NCBI GenBank assembly: GCA_964550175.1
Contig: CAZJXP010000002.1
Span: 1 to 28,672, forward strand
Direction: 5' to 3'
DNA length: 28,672 nucleotides
Source: DSQK01 sp964550175
GTDB taxonomy: Archaea > Nanobdellota > Nanobdellia > Woesearchaeales > ARS49
Each line of letters starts with the position of its first letter. Position 1 is the stretch's first letter. Of this stretch, positions 9,301 to 21,300 are shown piece by piece. The position numbers and the translations under genes are program-made. The notes under the pieces were generated by a model. That model did not search any database, was not told the origin of the DNA, and worked only from the letters and a program-made list of their open reading frames with translations.

Positions 9301-12300
9301 CAGCCAAAACCACGTCATTCGTGCTGGTGAAATTCGTGAATACGCCTGAGCCAACCTTGAATGCGTAATTATCGGTCGTCTTGTTGCGCGTGGTGATGTT
9401 GTTGCCATAGGAACTGATGAATGTCCCGCCTTGGATATTTATTGCCGCGCTTGTGCCACCGCCGCTTGGCGATCCGCTGATATTTATGAAATTGAGCGAG
9501 ATATTTACATTGGTCGCGTTTCCTAAGCAGCAGCTGATTCCTGAAACCGTCGCGGATGGAGCGTGTGCGCTTGCGCTGATGTTGTTGAGCGTAATGGTGA
9601 CATTTCCGATTGTGACCGACGAGCTGATTCCAACGGCCGGTCCGACCGTTCCGGTAGCGAGAATTTCGTTTCCAATGACCGTGGAAAACGAAGGCAGCCC
9701 CGCGATGCCGATGGGAACTTGCGTCCCGCCAATGAGCATGGTGTTGTTGGCGATGAGCATCTGCAGGACATTGGATATGCTGATGCCGATTTGCGATACC
9801 GTTCCGCCGGTGCGGATGATGTTGTTCGTGATGTTGATGTCCGTTATGTTGCCAACGCCCGTTTGGCTGATGAGCTTGATGCCGGCATGCCCGCCTGCGC
9901 TACCGGTTGCGTTGATAGTGTTGTTGTTGATGCTGATGCCGGAGCCGACCCCATTCGAGACACCCGTTATCGCGATGCCCATGCCGCTGCTTGAGTCGTT
10001 CGTGATGATGGTGTTGTTCCTGATGAGTCCGATCGTGACATTCGTGTAGTTGATCCCGACCGTGTTCGACTGCGAATTGTTCCCGTGCAGCGAGCTGTTG
10101 TCAATAATGAAACAGTTCTGCACCGTAATGTTCGTTTTATGGATCGCGCTAACCGCTGAGCCGTTGCCTTCCCAGAATATCGTGAAGCCATCGCAGTTCA
10201 GATTGATGTTTGACGCGTTCGTTATGATGCAGCCGCTGTCGCCCGTCAACGTCGTGCTTGCGTTGATGTGCATGCAGGGGCTTGGGGCGACCTCCTCCCG
10301 CAACGTGTAGTTCGTCCAGTGGCTCACGTTGAACGTGAAAATGCCGTTGGTGTAGTTCATTTGCGAGCAAGTATCCGCCGGGCAAGCGACGTACTGCGTG
10401 TCCAGATTATTCATCCAAATCTCGGGCAGGACGAACGTGATGTTGTTCAAGACGACGACCGAGCTCACGTTCAACGCGGGCGTAGCTTCGCTGCGGAAGA
10501 ACGAGATGTTTTGCGTGATGTTCTGGCTGGTGATTACGTTCGAGAACGATCCGGTGATGTTCGACGCGGGAACAAACGTTATCTTTCCGAAGCGGGCTTC
10601 CAATGTGAGATTCTTGAATGAGGTGTTCGCCGCGGCGCCTTGGCTCAGTATCTGCAGATCCGTGCTAATGAAATCGTTCGTGCTCACCAGATTTCCCGAA
10701 GTCATCAGAATCGCGGCGTCCGTGCCTGCCGCAATTGGTCCTTTCGTGAAGTTGTTTCCCACGGAGGCGTGCGAAACGTCAATAGTCGTTATGCTGACGC
10801 CGCGCAACGTGCTCGTCGTCGTCGGGCTCAGGTTAATGTGGTTGAACGACAGGTTCAGCGACACTTTTCCGCTCGTTTCAGAGATTCCAATGACGGTCGC
10901 TGCCGTTGAGCCCGTGAGGCTGAGGTTGTTCCGCGTGATGTTTGCCTGGCCTTCGCCGTCGCTCACGGTGATTCCCGTGATGGTCGCGCTGGTCGTCGCG
11001 CTGAGCACGTTGATCCTGTTCCCTATAACGGTAGACGCCGCCGTAAGCGAGGTGATGCCAGTGAGCGGGGTGGTTCCGGTCACGAAAAAGGTGTTATTTT
11101 CGATGAGCGTTTGTTTCGTGTTTGTGAACGAGATTCCCGTCAGGGTGGTTGTGCCGCCGGTTTTGAGGATGTTGTTTGTGATGTTGATGTCGGTGTTGTT
11201 GCCATTTGACGTGGGGTTTGCCAAGAGCTTAATGCTGGTGTGGGATGAGGTGCTTCCGGTCGCGTTGATGGTGTTGTTGTTGATGAAAATACCCGTGCTG
11301 AGCCCATTCGCGATTCCTTGAATGACGATTCCATTGCTGCTCGAAGTGGCGTTTGTCAGAATGGTGTTGTTCTGGATGAGCCCGACCGTGACATTCGTGA
11401 AGTTGATTCCGGTCGTGTTCGTCCTCGATGTGCTGTTGTCGAGGATGAAACAGTTCTTCACCGTGATGTTCGTCTGGTGCGTCGCATTGATCGCCGCGCC
11501 GTCGCCCATCCACAGGATTGTCTTCCCGTCGCAGTCAAGCGTCAGGTTCGAGTTTATGATGCTGAAGCAGTTGCCCGTGCTGTTGACGCTCACGTTCAGC
11601 ACCGTCGTCTTCGTGATTTCGCCGCAGGTGGAGTTCGCGAGCACGCCCGGAACCTCGTTCATCGTCACGTTGTTGCTGCACACTGTTGCGCCGTCAATGA
11701 TTGCGTCGTTCGGCGTGACGCACGACTGCCAGACGTCGCCGGCAAACGTGTTTCCTGAGACAATTACGTTGCTCAGGTTCTGATACATCGCGGAAATCTG
11801 CGCTGCGGACAACGTGCGATTGAACACTTGCACGTTGTCGATGGTCCCATTCCACTTCGGCCAATAGCCCAGACCGCATGTGCTGTCCATGTTGCCGATG
11901 CGCTGAGCGCTGCTGAAATCAAGCAGGATGCCCTCGTCGCGTTTCTCGCTCTGGTTGACAGCGCCATCAATGTATAACGTTACGTTCGTGTCATTTTTGT
12001 AGGTGACGGCGACGTGGTGCCACTGGTTCGCAGAAATGGTGGGAGCGTAAAGCGTTCTTTGGTTTCCTGTCGAGTTTGCGTAACTGATAATGATATTGTT
12101 CGCCCCCTCCTTTGCGATGTAGAGCTTAGAATCGCACAGTCCGTAGATTGTTTCCCAATTCGGGCTGAGCGCATTGAGGTTGAACCAGGCAGAGACGGTT
12201 ATGCCGTTCGCGAAATTCGTCTGCATATTCGAAATGGTAATGTTGCCGCTATCATCCGCGCCGTTGAACAGGTAGGCTCCGCTGTTCGCATAACCGCTCG

Positions 12301-15300
12301 TAGGATTCCATATTGTTCCGGAGACGGCGCCATTCACACGGTATGTCGAATAATCTTTCGTGAACGTGTCGTTGCTTCCGCCCTCAAACGGCATATTCAA
12401 TATCGCGATCGACGAGAAGTTCGTCCCGTTCCACAACCGCCAGTCCGTGATGTTCTGGACGGAGTCGTTCTCGAAATCAGACACGCCCGAGATGTAGACC
12501 GTCAGGTTCTGGTTCGTGTCGTTCGTCAACGGGTTTGTCGTGTTGAGGATGACGCTTGATATTGATGGAACATTGTTGAGAATGGTGATGTTGTTGCTGC
12601 ACACTGTTGCGCCATCAGTTATTGCGTCGTTCGGCATGACGCACGCCTGCCAGATTTCGCCAACCGAGGTCTCGTTCTTGACGATGGTCGAGAGATGTCT
12701 TGAGCCGTTCGTCTCAAGGTAGTGCTGCCGTATCTGGTCGCGCGACAACGAACGGTTCAGCACGACGATTTCGTCGAGCGAACCCGAATAATAGGATGAA
12801 GATGAGCCGATGAGGAAATCAGACCAGCCTGAGATGCTGCTGTAGCTCGAGGCGCGGGTGGCCGCCAACACGCCGTCAACAAACAGCTTCATTCCGTCGA
12901 TGTTCGTCGTTCCGTCCCAGGTGTAGCCTATGTGGTGCCAGACGCCGCTGCCGACGGCAGCGTTGACGTTGTTGCCTCCCGTCTGAAGGTAGCAGTATAC
13001 CGTCGCGCCCAGATGGTGCGTGCACTGATAGTTGTCTATGCCCGTTCCGACTAAGCCCGCGTCTGATCCGGATGCTGCCGTGTTCATCCAGAACATCATC
13101 GTGAACGCGCCCGCGATCTTAAGGCTGTCATCCAGGCTCAGGTTGATGAAATCATCCGTGCCGTCGAACGTGTACGCCCCTCCGAAAATACCGGATGCGT
13201 TCCAAATGGGCGTTTTGCTCGCGTTGCCGGACCCGAGGGTTCCGTTGTTCTGGAACGTTGAGTAATCGCGGATGGCTTTTGTTGCTGCGCTCACCGTGTT
13301 TGTCTCAAACGGCAGGTTAACGACCGCGATGGACGTGAAATTGGCGCTTCGGTACAGCCGCCAGTCCGTGATATTCTCCACCTGGTTGCCATCAGCATCG
13401 GCAGCGCCGATGACGTACGCGGTGAGGTTCTGGTGCGTGTCGTTCGTCGAGGGCTTCGTCGTGTTGAGGATGACGCTTGAGATTGTGGGGGCAGTGTTCG
13501 TGTACAATTCCTGCGTCGAGAACGTCGTCCAGTGGCTGACGTTGAACTTGAACACGCCGCCCGAGTAGCTCGTGTTCGTGCAGACGTCGGCCGGGCAGAT
13601 GCCGAACGAATTTGTATCAGTGTAATCAACAACTGCTTGCGCGTCCGTCCAGCCGAGATTGTTCAGGACAATGTTCGCGCTCGCGTTGAAGAACGTGAGG
13701 TTCGAACTGTTCAGGAACGCGGTGTTGTTCGAGAGATTGTATTTGAATGCGGTAAAGTTATGGATGCCGGTGATGTTGATGCTTCCCGGGAAACGTATGC
13801 TTCCGTTTGCGCTTTCAATCGTGAGGTTGACAAACGTCGCGTTCATCTCTTGCGTGTTTGAACCGTAGATGTTGCTTCCTGCGCGCACAATAGTGTTTGT
13901 CGCGGTGAAGTTCACCGAGGCGCCGATGCCGAATGCGAACGAGTGCCCTGCCTGGCCGTATATTGAGATGTTGTTGTTGTCCAAAGTATGATTTGCGCCA
14001 AGTTGCGTGAACGAGATGCCTCCTGCCGGACCTGTTCCGAGTCCGGTCGACACGACAACAAGATTGTTGTTCGAAATGTTTATCTTGTGCTGCACCGAGG
14101 GAATGATTCCTAAAGCCCGAACGCTGTCAATCGTTCCGTTCACCGTGATGTTGTTGAACGAAACGTTGCTTCCTTCGCCGCTTTGCAGCGTAATTCCCGA
14201 AATTCCGCTTGTTGATGTCACATAAATGGTGTTGTATTTGATGTTCGACGAAGCCACCCCGCTGATGCCGATGCTCGTTGATGTCCCTCCAACGAATATG
14301 GTGTTGTTGGTGATGTCGAGCTGTTTCGTGTTTGCAACAACAATTTCTATGCCTTTGTTGTCCGTGGTTCCGCCGGTGCGAAGGACGTTTTGAGTGATGT
14401 TGAGGTCAAACGACGCACCGGTTGAAGGGGTTAGCCGAATCGCCCGTTGGCTGCCCGCGCTTCCGGTTGCGTTGATGGTGTTGTTGGTGATGACAATCTT
14501 CGAGCTTGCGCCATTTGAAACCGAGTCGATTTCAATTCCGACTGCTTGAGAGGTTGCGTTCGTCAGGATGGTGTTGTTTCTGATTAATCCCGTCGTTACG
14601 TTCGTGAAGTTGATCCCGCGCGTGTTGCTTCCTATTGTGCTGTTGTCGATGATGAAACAGTTCTGGATGGTGATGTTCGTTTGGTGAGTTGCGTTGATAG
14701 CCGCGCCTTCGCCATCCCAGAAGATAGTCTTGCCGTTGCAGTCAAGCGTCAGGTTGCTCGCAATGATGCTGAAACAGTTGCCGGTGCTGTTGACACTTTG
14801 ATTCAAGACAGTGTTCTGCGTGATGACGCCGCACGAGGAGTTCGCGGGGGCCGTTGCAGTGGTAATGGTCATGTTGTTACTCAGCACCGTAATCCCATCA
14901 TCATTCAAATCATTCGGCGTCACCGCAACTTGCCAAATATCATCTAATTCTGTTTCGTTCTGGTCCAATTCCGTGCGATACTTGCCTATTCGTCCGTCAT
15001 CATACATCGCCTGGATTTCGGACGCGTTCAAAGAACGGTTGAGGATCATGACATTATCGATTGCGCCCTTCCAGTTTCTGCCCGACGCTTCCGCGTTCGC
15101 GCCAATCTGCACGGCTGCGCTGTTTGCAGAAATTGAGCCGCTGCGCGTCTGCGTCGCGACCAACGAGCCGTTCACGTACAGCTTGCTTTGGGCGCCATCA
15201 TACGTGCCAACCACAAAGTACCACACGTGATGCGCAGGAACGACTGTTGAGCTTGCGCCGCTACCGCTTACCCCCGTCATTTCAAAGTTAAACCCGTTCG

Positions 15301-18300
15301 GTGCTCCGCCTGGACAATATCCTGTGTCGCCGCACAAGTGCAGACGGTACGCCGTATCCCCCTTGGTGACAATAGCTTCCCATGCATCGTACGACGTTGT
15401 TTCGTGCAACACCCAGGCGGCCACCGTGATGTCTCCCGTGATATCTAATGAAGATGAGTCTGGAACGTTGATGTAATCATTCGTTCCGTCGTAAATGTAG
15501 GTTCCACCGATGATTCCTGAATTGTTCCAGTCAGGCGCGCTACCCACTAACCCTCCGCCAAGCGTCGCGTTGTTGCCGTACGTGCTGTAGTCGCGGATGC
15601 CGCCGGTCGCAACAGAATCATTCCGCGTATCAAACGGCAAGTTCAATACGGCGATGGAAGTAAATCCTGAACTCGTATATTGACGCCAGTCCGTGATGTT
15701 AACAACACGTGCGCTGTCCGTATCGGAAAATCCGTTGAGGTACAACGTCAAATTGTCCGTCGTCGTGTTGGCGCCCGTCGAGTTCAAAATCGCCTGAGTT
15801 ATCGAAGGCAGAACGGTGTGATTAATGGTAACGTTGTTGCTAATCGTAGTTGCGCCGTCAAGCAAACCGTCATTCGGCGTCACCGCGACGACCCAGATGT
15901 CGTCACGATGCAGCGCATCCGCGTGCAAGGTCAAGTCAGAATGTCCTGCCGCTCCTTCAAGATAGTGCGTGAGCACTTCATTCTCGCTGAGCGTGCGATT
16001 GTAAATACGCACGCCATCAATCTGGCCGTTGTAGTACTCCGTGCCGAGCTCGAAGTTACCACCCATGGTGACACCTGATGTTGTGCCGGTGATGTTGCCG
16101 TTCTTCAGCGCAGTATTATTCAGCACGCCGTTGACGTACAACTTCATCCGGTTGCCGTCATAGGTTCCTATAAGATGTATCCAGGCGTTAGCAGTAATTC
16201 CTGCAGTTGAGGCAACTGAAGTGCTTGAGCCGCCGCCGCCCGTCGCAAGCTCGAATTGAACCGTGCCTGACCCGCCCGTTCGCACCAAACCATACGCATT
16301 ATACGGGTCAGCCCCACCCGCAATTGCCTTGGAAACGATACGATCATACTCGCCTGTCGTTGCTTCCGACGACCGTATCCAGGCTTCTAACGTCAATTCA
16401 GGGCCAGTAATGTTCAATGCGGAGCTGTTCTTCACGAAAAGTATGTCGTTTGACCCGTCAAACTGGTAGCTGCCACCCATGATTGGCATGGATGAGTTCC
16501 AGATTGGCTTTCGCGTATCCGCGCCCAAGGTTATATTGTTCAGGAACGTGGAATAGTCGCGCACCAAGAAATCATTCGAGCTGCTGATGTTCGTGTCGAA
16601 TTGGGCGTTCAAAATTGCGTCCGACACGAATGTGTTTACGACATATTTCCTGAAATCCGTGATGTTCCGTACGATATCGCCGTCACCGTCCGAGACACCA
16701 CTTATCAACACCGTGAGATTCTGGCTTGTGTCATTCTTTGACGTGTTCGTCGAGCTGAGAAGGAGGCTGCTGACTGTCGGAGCCGTATTCACGGCCATTG
16801 CGCCATAGCTCGTCCAGTGGCTGACGTTGAACAGCAATCGTGCCGCGGACGAGGATTGTGTCGTGCACACATCCGCCGAACAGGAGTCGTACGAGCCGTC
16901 ATCTTCAAAGTCCGCGCCGGGCACGGGAACAACAAAACCAAGGCCTGAAATTTCGAGATCAATTATCGCGCTGCTGTTGAGCCAGCTCTGGTTCGTCGCG
17001 TTCAGACGCGCGCGGTTCAGGCTTATGTTCAGGTTCGACAGGTTCACGCTGCGCGTGCCGTTAAACGGTAATCTCAAGGGGAAACGTATGCTACCGTTCG
17101 CGTTTTCGAATGTCGTGTTGGTGAAGTTCGCAAAACTGCTCGGGCTCGCGATAATCCAGGTCGTCGAGTTCGAAAGTATATTGTTTGTGAAATTTGTGTT
17201 GTTACCGCCCGCGATCGTGATTGCGGTGCCGTTAGTCGAGATGTTGTTTCCTACAATCGAGTTATTGTCCGCCGTTGTTGATATGTACAAAGTCCCGGCT
17301 ATGCTGTTGTTCGTGATGTTCGCGAACCCAACTGACGCGCCTAATGTGAGCCCGCTGCTCAGGCGGTTGTGCTCAATAACGGTGCCAACCGCGCTTGCGG
17401 GGGAGACCCCGCCGGTGCCGACAGTTATTCCGCCAGTGATGTCATTTCGGATGAGTCGGTGGTATGAGATGTTGTTTCCTGACAGTATAAAATAGTAAAA
17501 CAGGTCGAATCCCCCGTTCATCGTGTTGTTTTCGAACACGTGTTCTGGGGCGTTCCATAATCCTACGCCGCCCACTATGTTGTTGTTCGTGAAATTGTTC
17601 CAGCGCGACCACGGGTTCGAGGAGTATACGCCAAACGTCCCATCACAGCTTGCTTCGGTGGTGTTTATGCTATTATTGTTGAACAGATTAAATACGGATG
17701 CGTCAATTCCGATATTGTAAATGGCGATTGAAACAAATGAGCCTCCGGGATTATCAAAAATGGTGATGATGTTACTGGTGAAATTGTTCCTCGAACCGTT
17801 TGTAAGATAAATGCTGTACCCGCTGCAGCCCTCGGCCTGAGTTTTGAATGTGTTGTTCCAAATCGTGTTGTTATCCGCGAGACTGCTCAGTCCAATCGCG
17901 ACAGAGTTGTTTGTCAGGATGTTGTTTCCTGACACGTTCAAGAACCCTGATGCCTTTTCAATCATGATTCCGTAGCCGCTACCGCTCGCGCCGCCAAGGA
18001 TTTGTGAAATGCTGTTATTGCTGATTTCGTTTCTCAAACTATTGACTCGGTTTATGATGCCGTAGTTGTTCGTCGTGCCGTTGACGACGATCGAGTTGTT
18101 CACGATGCGGCTGTTTGAAGTTGAGCTGAAATTAATCCCTGCGCTGTTCGCGCCGCTTGAGTTGCCGTCCTGGATGACGCAATTCTTAACAGCAACATTC
18201 GTTCTTCCAACTGCCTGCACGCCGTACGCCGCCCCCGAACCAGACGAATCATACAATATCTTGTATCCTGCGCAGTCGAGCGTGACATCGTTCGCACCGA

Positions 18301-21300
18301 TAATCAAGCACGTTCCCGTTCCGGACAGGTCTTCAGTCAGGGTCTTGCTTGAAGTTATCGTTTGTCCGCAGTCCAGGGTTGGATCAATCGTCACGTTCCA
18401 TGTTTGAGTCTCGTTAGTGATCAATGGATCAGAAATTTTGTTCGCGTAAGCATAAAACTCATACGTATTCGCGCTTCCCGTCGCATTGACGAACCATGTG
18501 ATTATCCTCGATTCTCCCTGCAGGAGCGTCAGGTTATACCCGTTCGTCACATTTGTGTAGAACGGAGTTGCGGACGGATCCATTGATACGGTTCCCCCTT
18601 TGTTGCCCCCCAAAAAGGTAATTGACACGCTGCCGTTGCCGTTATTGCCTCCAGTTACGTTGTAGTGGATCGCTCCCGCGTTAAAAGAGCCTCCTGCGCC
18701 GGCGACACCGCTGCTATCCGTTCCGCCGCCGCCGGAATATCCGCCGCCCGCTCCTGACGCTCCTTGGCAGCACCAGTCTCCGCCGCTTCCGCCGCCGAAT
18801 CCGCCGTCACCAGTTGCTTGGCACGTAGCTCTACTTCCTCCTGTTCCACCGAGACCGAATGCAACGCCAGGACCAGTACCTGCACACGAGGAAGTATTTC
18901 CCGTTCCGTTAAGTCCGCCGCCACCTGCTGAGCCTAAACTCGCCGTTCCTCCATTTCCTCCTGAACCGCCAACATAGGATCCTGTTGAACCGGTCGTGCC
19001 TGATCTGTTTATCGTTCCTGCTTGACCATTACCTGGAGCTGAGTTACCTCCTCCGCCAGAACCTCCGCCTGCAATGATGAGTGGAGTGTTGTTCGAGTAC
19101 ACAACGAACGTTCCTCCGCCACCACCTCCTGCTTTGTTGCCAGCTAGATCTCCTCCTTGTTGTCCGACCAAAATCTTGAGTTTGTCGCCTGCGGTCAAAT
19201 TGAATGTGCCGTTCATCTTTGAGCCGTTTCCTCCCACGAAGGTGAGTCCGAGGCCTCCTTTTGCTCCGAATGCCACAATATTGTACGTTCCCGTTGTCGG
19301 AACCGTCCAGTTCTGAATTCCTCCGCCAACATCGACAAGCCCATCAAGCGTCGTTCCAGAATACGCTGTGACGCAATTCGCATGGCTTGGCCCCGTCATG
19401 CCAGCTGCACCGCAATTCGTGAAATTGTAAACCGTGCCGACAGCCGGATCAAGCGTCACGTTGATTTCGCCGCAATCATCATACGCGCAGGACACGTTCA
19501 CGGTGACATTGAACCAAGTGTATTTGAGCACGTTAATGTTGGTTAATGGATATACTAAACTCAGCCCGATGTTTGGACCGGGGCCTTGCGCGGCGTAGCT
19601 TGTCCAGTGGCTGACGTTGAATCTGAATGTCGTGCCGACATAGTCAATCTCCGTGCAGACATTGGCTGGGCAAGTGTTGTAGTTGTTCGTGTCGGTGTAA
19701 TCAACGACCGGCCGAGGGTCGCTGAACACGACATTGTTGAGCGTGATTACCGCGCTCTTGTTCATCCACGTGAGGTTCGTCGCGTTCAGGTACGTTCTGT
19801 TGTTCGAGATGTTGAGCTTCGTGCTGTTGATCTCGTTGCTCTTGTTCGCCTGGAAGAACGACAGGAGGATGCTTCCGTTGCTCGTCGTGAACGTCGTGTT
19901 CGTGAAGTTGTTCTCGGCTGCCGTGTCGTTCACCAAGAACCAAGAATCGTTCGACCAGAACGTGTTGTTCGTGAACGTGTTGTTGGAGCTGCCTAACCTC
20001 ACTTGCACAAGGGTTGAGCCGCTGTAGAACAGCAGGTTGTTCGTGAGGTTGTTCTTGTAGCTTCGGTACATGTCAATGCTGACGCCGCCTTTTTGCGAGA
20101 TGTTGTTTTGCCAGATGAAAGAAAAGTTCGTTCCGTCCAGCACGAACCCGTCGTCGCCGCCCGAGCCGACATTGTTTCCCGTGATGTTTATTCCGGTACC
20201 GTTAATGAGCGTAATCGCGTCATCCCCGTTTCCGATGAACGTGTTGTTCGCGATGACTGAATTGTTCAGCCACGCGATGCTCAATCCGTCGTTCTGGTTG
20301 TCGATGAACGTGTTGTTGATGATGCGGAAGGTCGCGGGACCGCTGGTGGGCACAGTGGAAGTTCCCCTGAACCCCTGGATGCCATAGGACAGCGAGTCCC
20401 CGCGCCCGTTTCGGAACGTGTTGTTCGTGATGTTGATGAACCAGCCGGAAACTTCGATGCTGTTGTCAAAGTTGTCCGAGAAGTTATTGTGGCTGATTGT
20501 GGTGAAGTTGTTGTTCCCAAGGTCGATCGCGTCATCCGAGTTGTTGATGAAGTTGTTGTTGATGATGGTCGCGTTCCTCACTCGCACGAAGAAGATTCCG
20601 TCGCTGAAGTTCGTGATGACGCAGTTCTTGATGGTGATGTTCCCAAGAGAGGATGCGTTTATGCCGTGCTGGTTCGCTCCGCGATTGCCGGTGATGTTGA
20701 ACCCCTGGCAGTCGAGCGTGAGGCTGCCGAGGGTGGGAGTGAGGCGGAAGCAGCTCGGTTGATCTGTGCTGACGCTGGCGGTTAACTGGTAGGTGTCTCT
20801 GCCTGACAGGTTTCCGCAGGCTGAGATCGAAGTCGTTGCGATGCCGAATCCCTGCGTCGCGAACGACGGGGCGGCGACGACGGCGGGCGCGATTATCGGA
20901 GTGGGGGCGATGATTGGTTCAGCAGGAGTTGTTTCCAAGGGAGTTATTGTTGGCGTTGTCGGAATTATTTCGGGTTCAGGGGTGATTTCAGGAGCCGGCT
21001 CAACAACGGGTTCGATTGGTTCTATGCTCGGCGTTATTTCAGGCGTTGGTTCTATGGTTGGAGTAACTTCTGGCGTCGGCTCAACCGTTGGTTCGGTTAT
21101 TGTCGTTTCAGCCACGGTTTCGTTTACTATGGTCGCGCCGAACAGTCCCGTCGGTGTCGAGGTCTTGAGCCAATGATAGAAAAAAACCAAGGAATCAGGG
21201 ACTTTCCAATCGAACGCGTTCGTGCTGCTACTGCTGCTGGGGGAAATACCCTCAGAAACAGCCGGTCCGCTGGAAAGTCCGGTGATTCCCGGTCCCAAAA

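Noticed and set aside
19600..20830. NosD copper-handling function from the NosD-like fold
   Set aside because: Only the beta-helix repeat pattern matches. No nos gene neighbours or copper ligands are seen, and this fold label is routinely attached to unrelated surface proteins.
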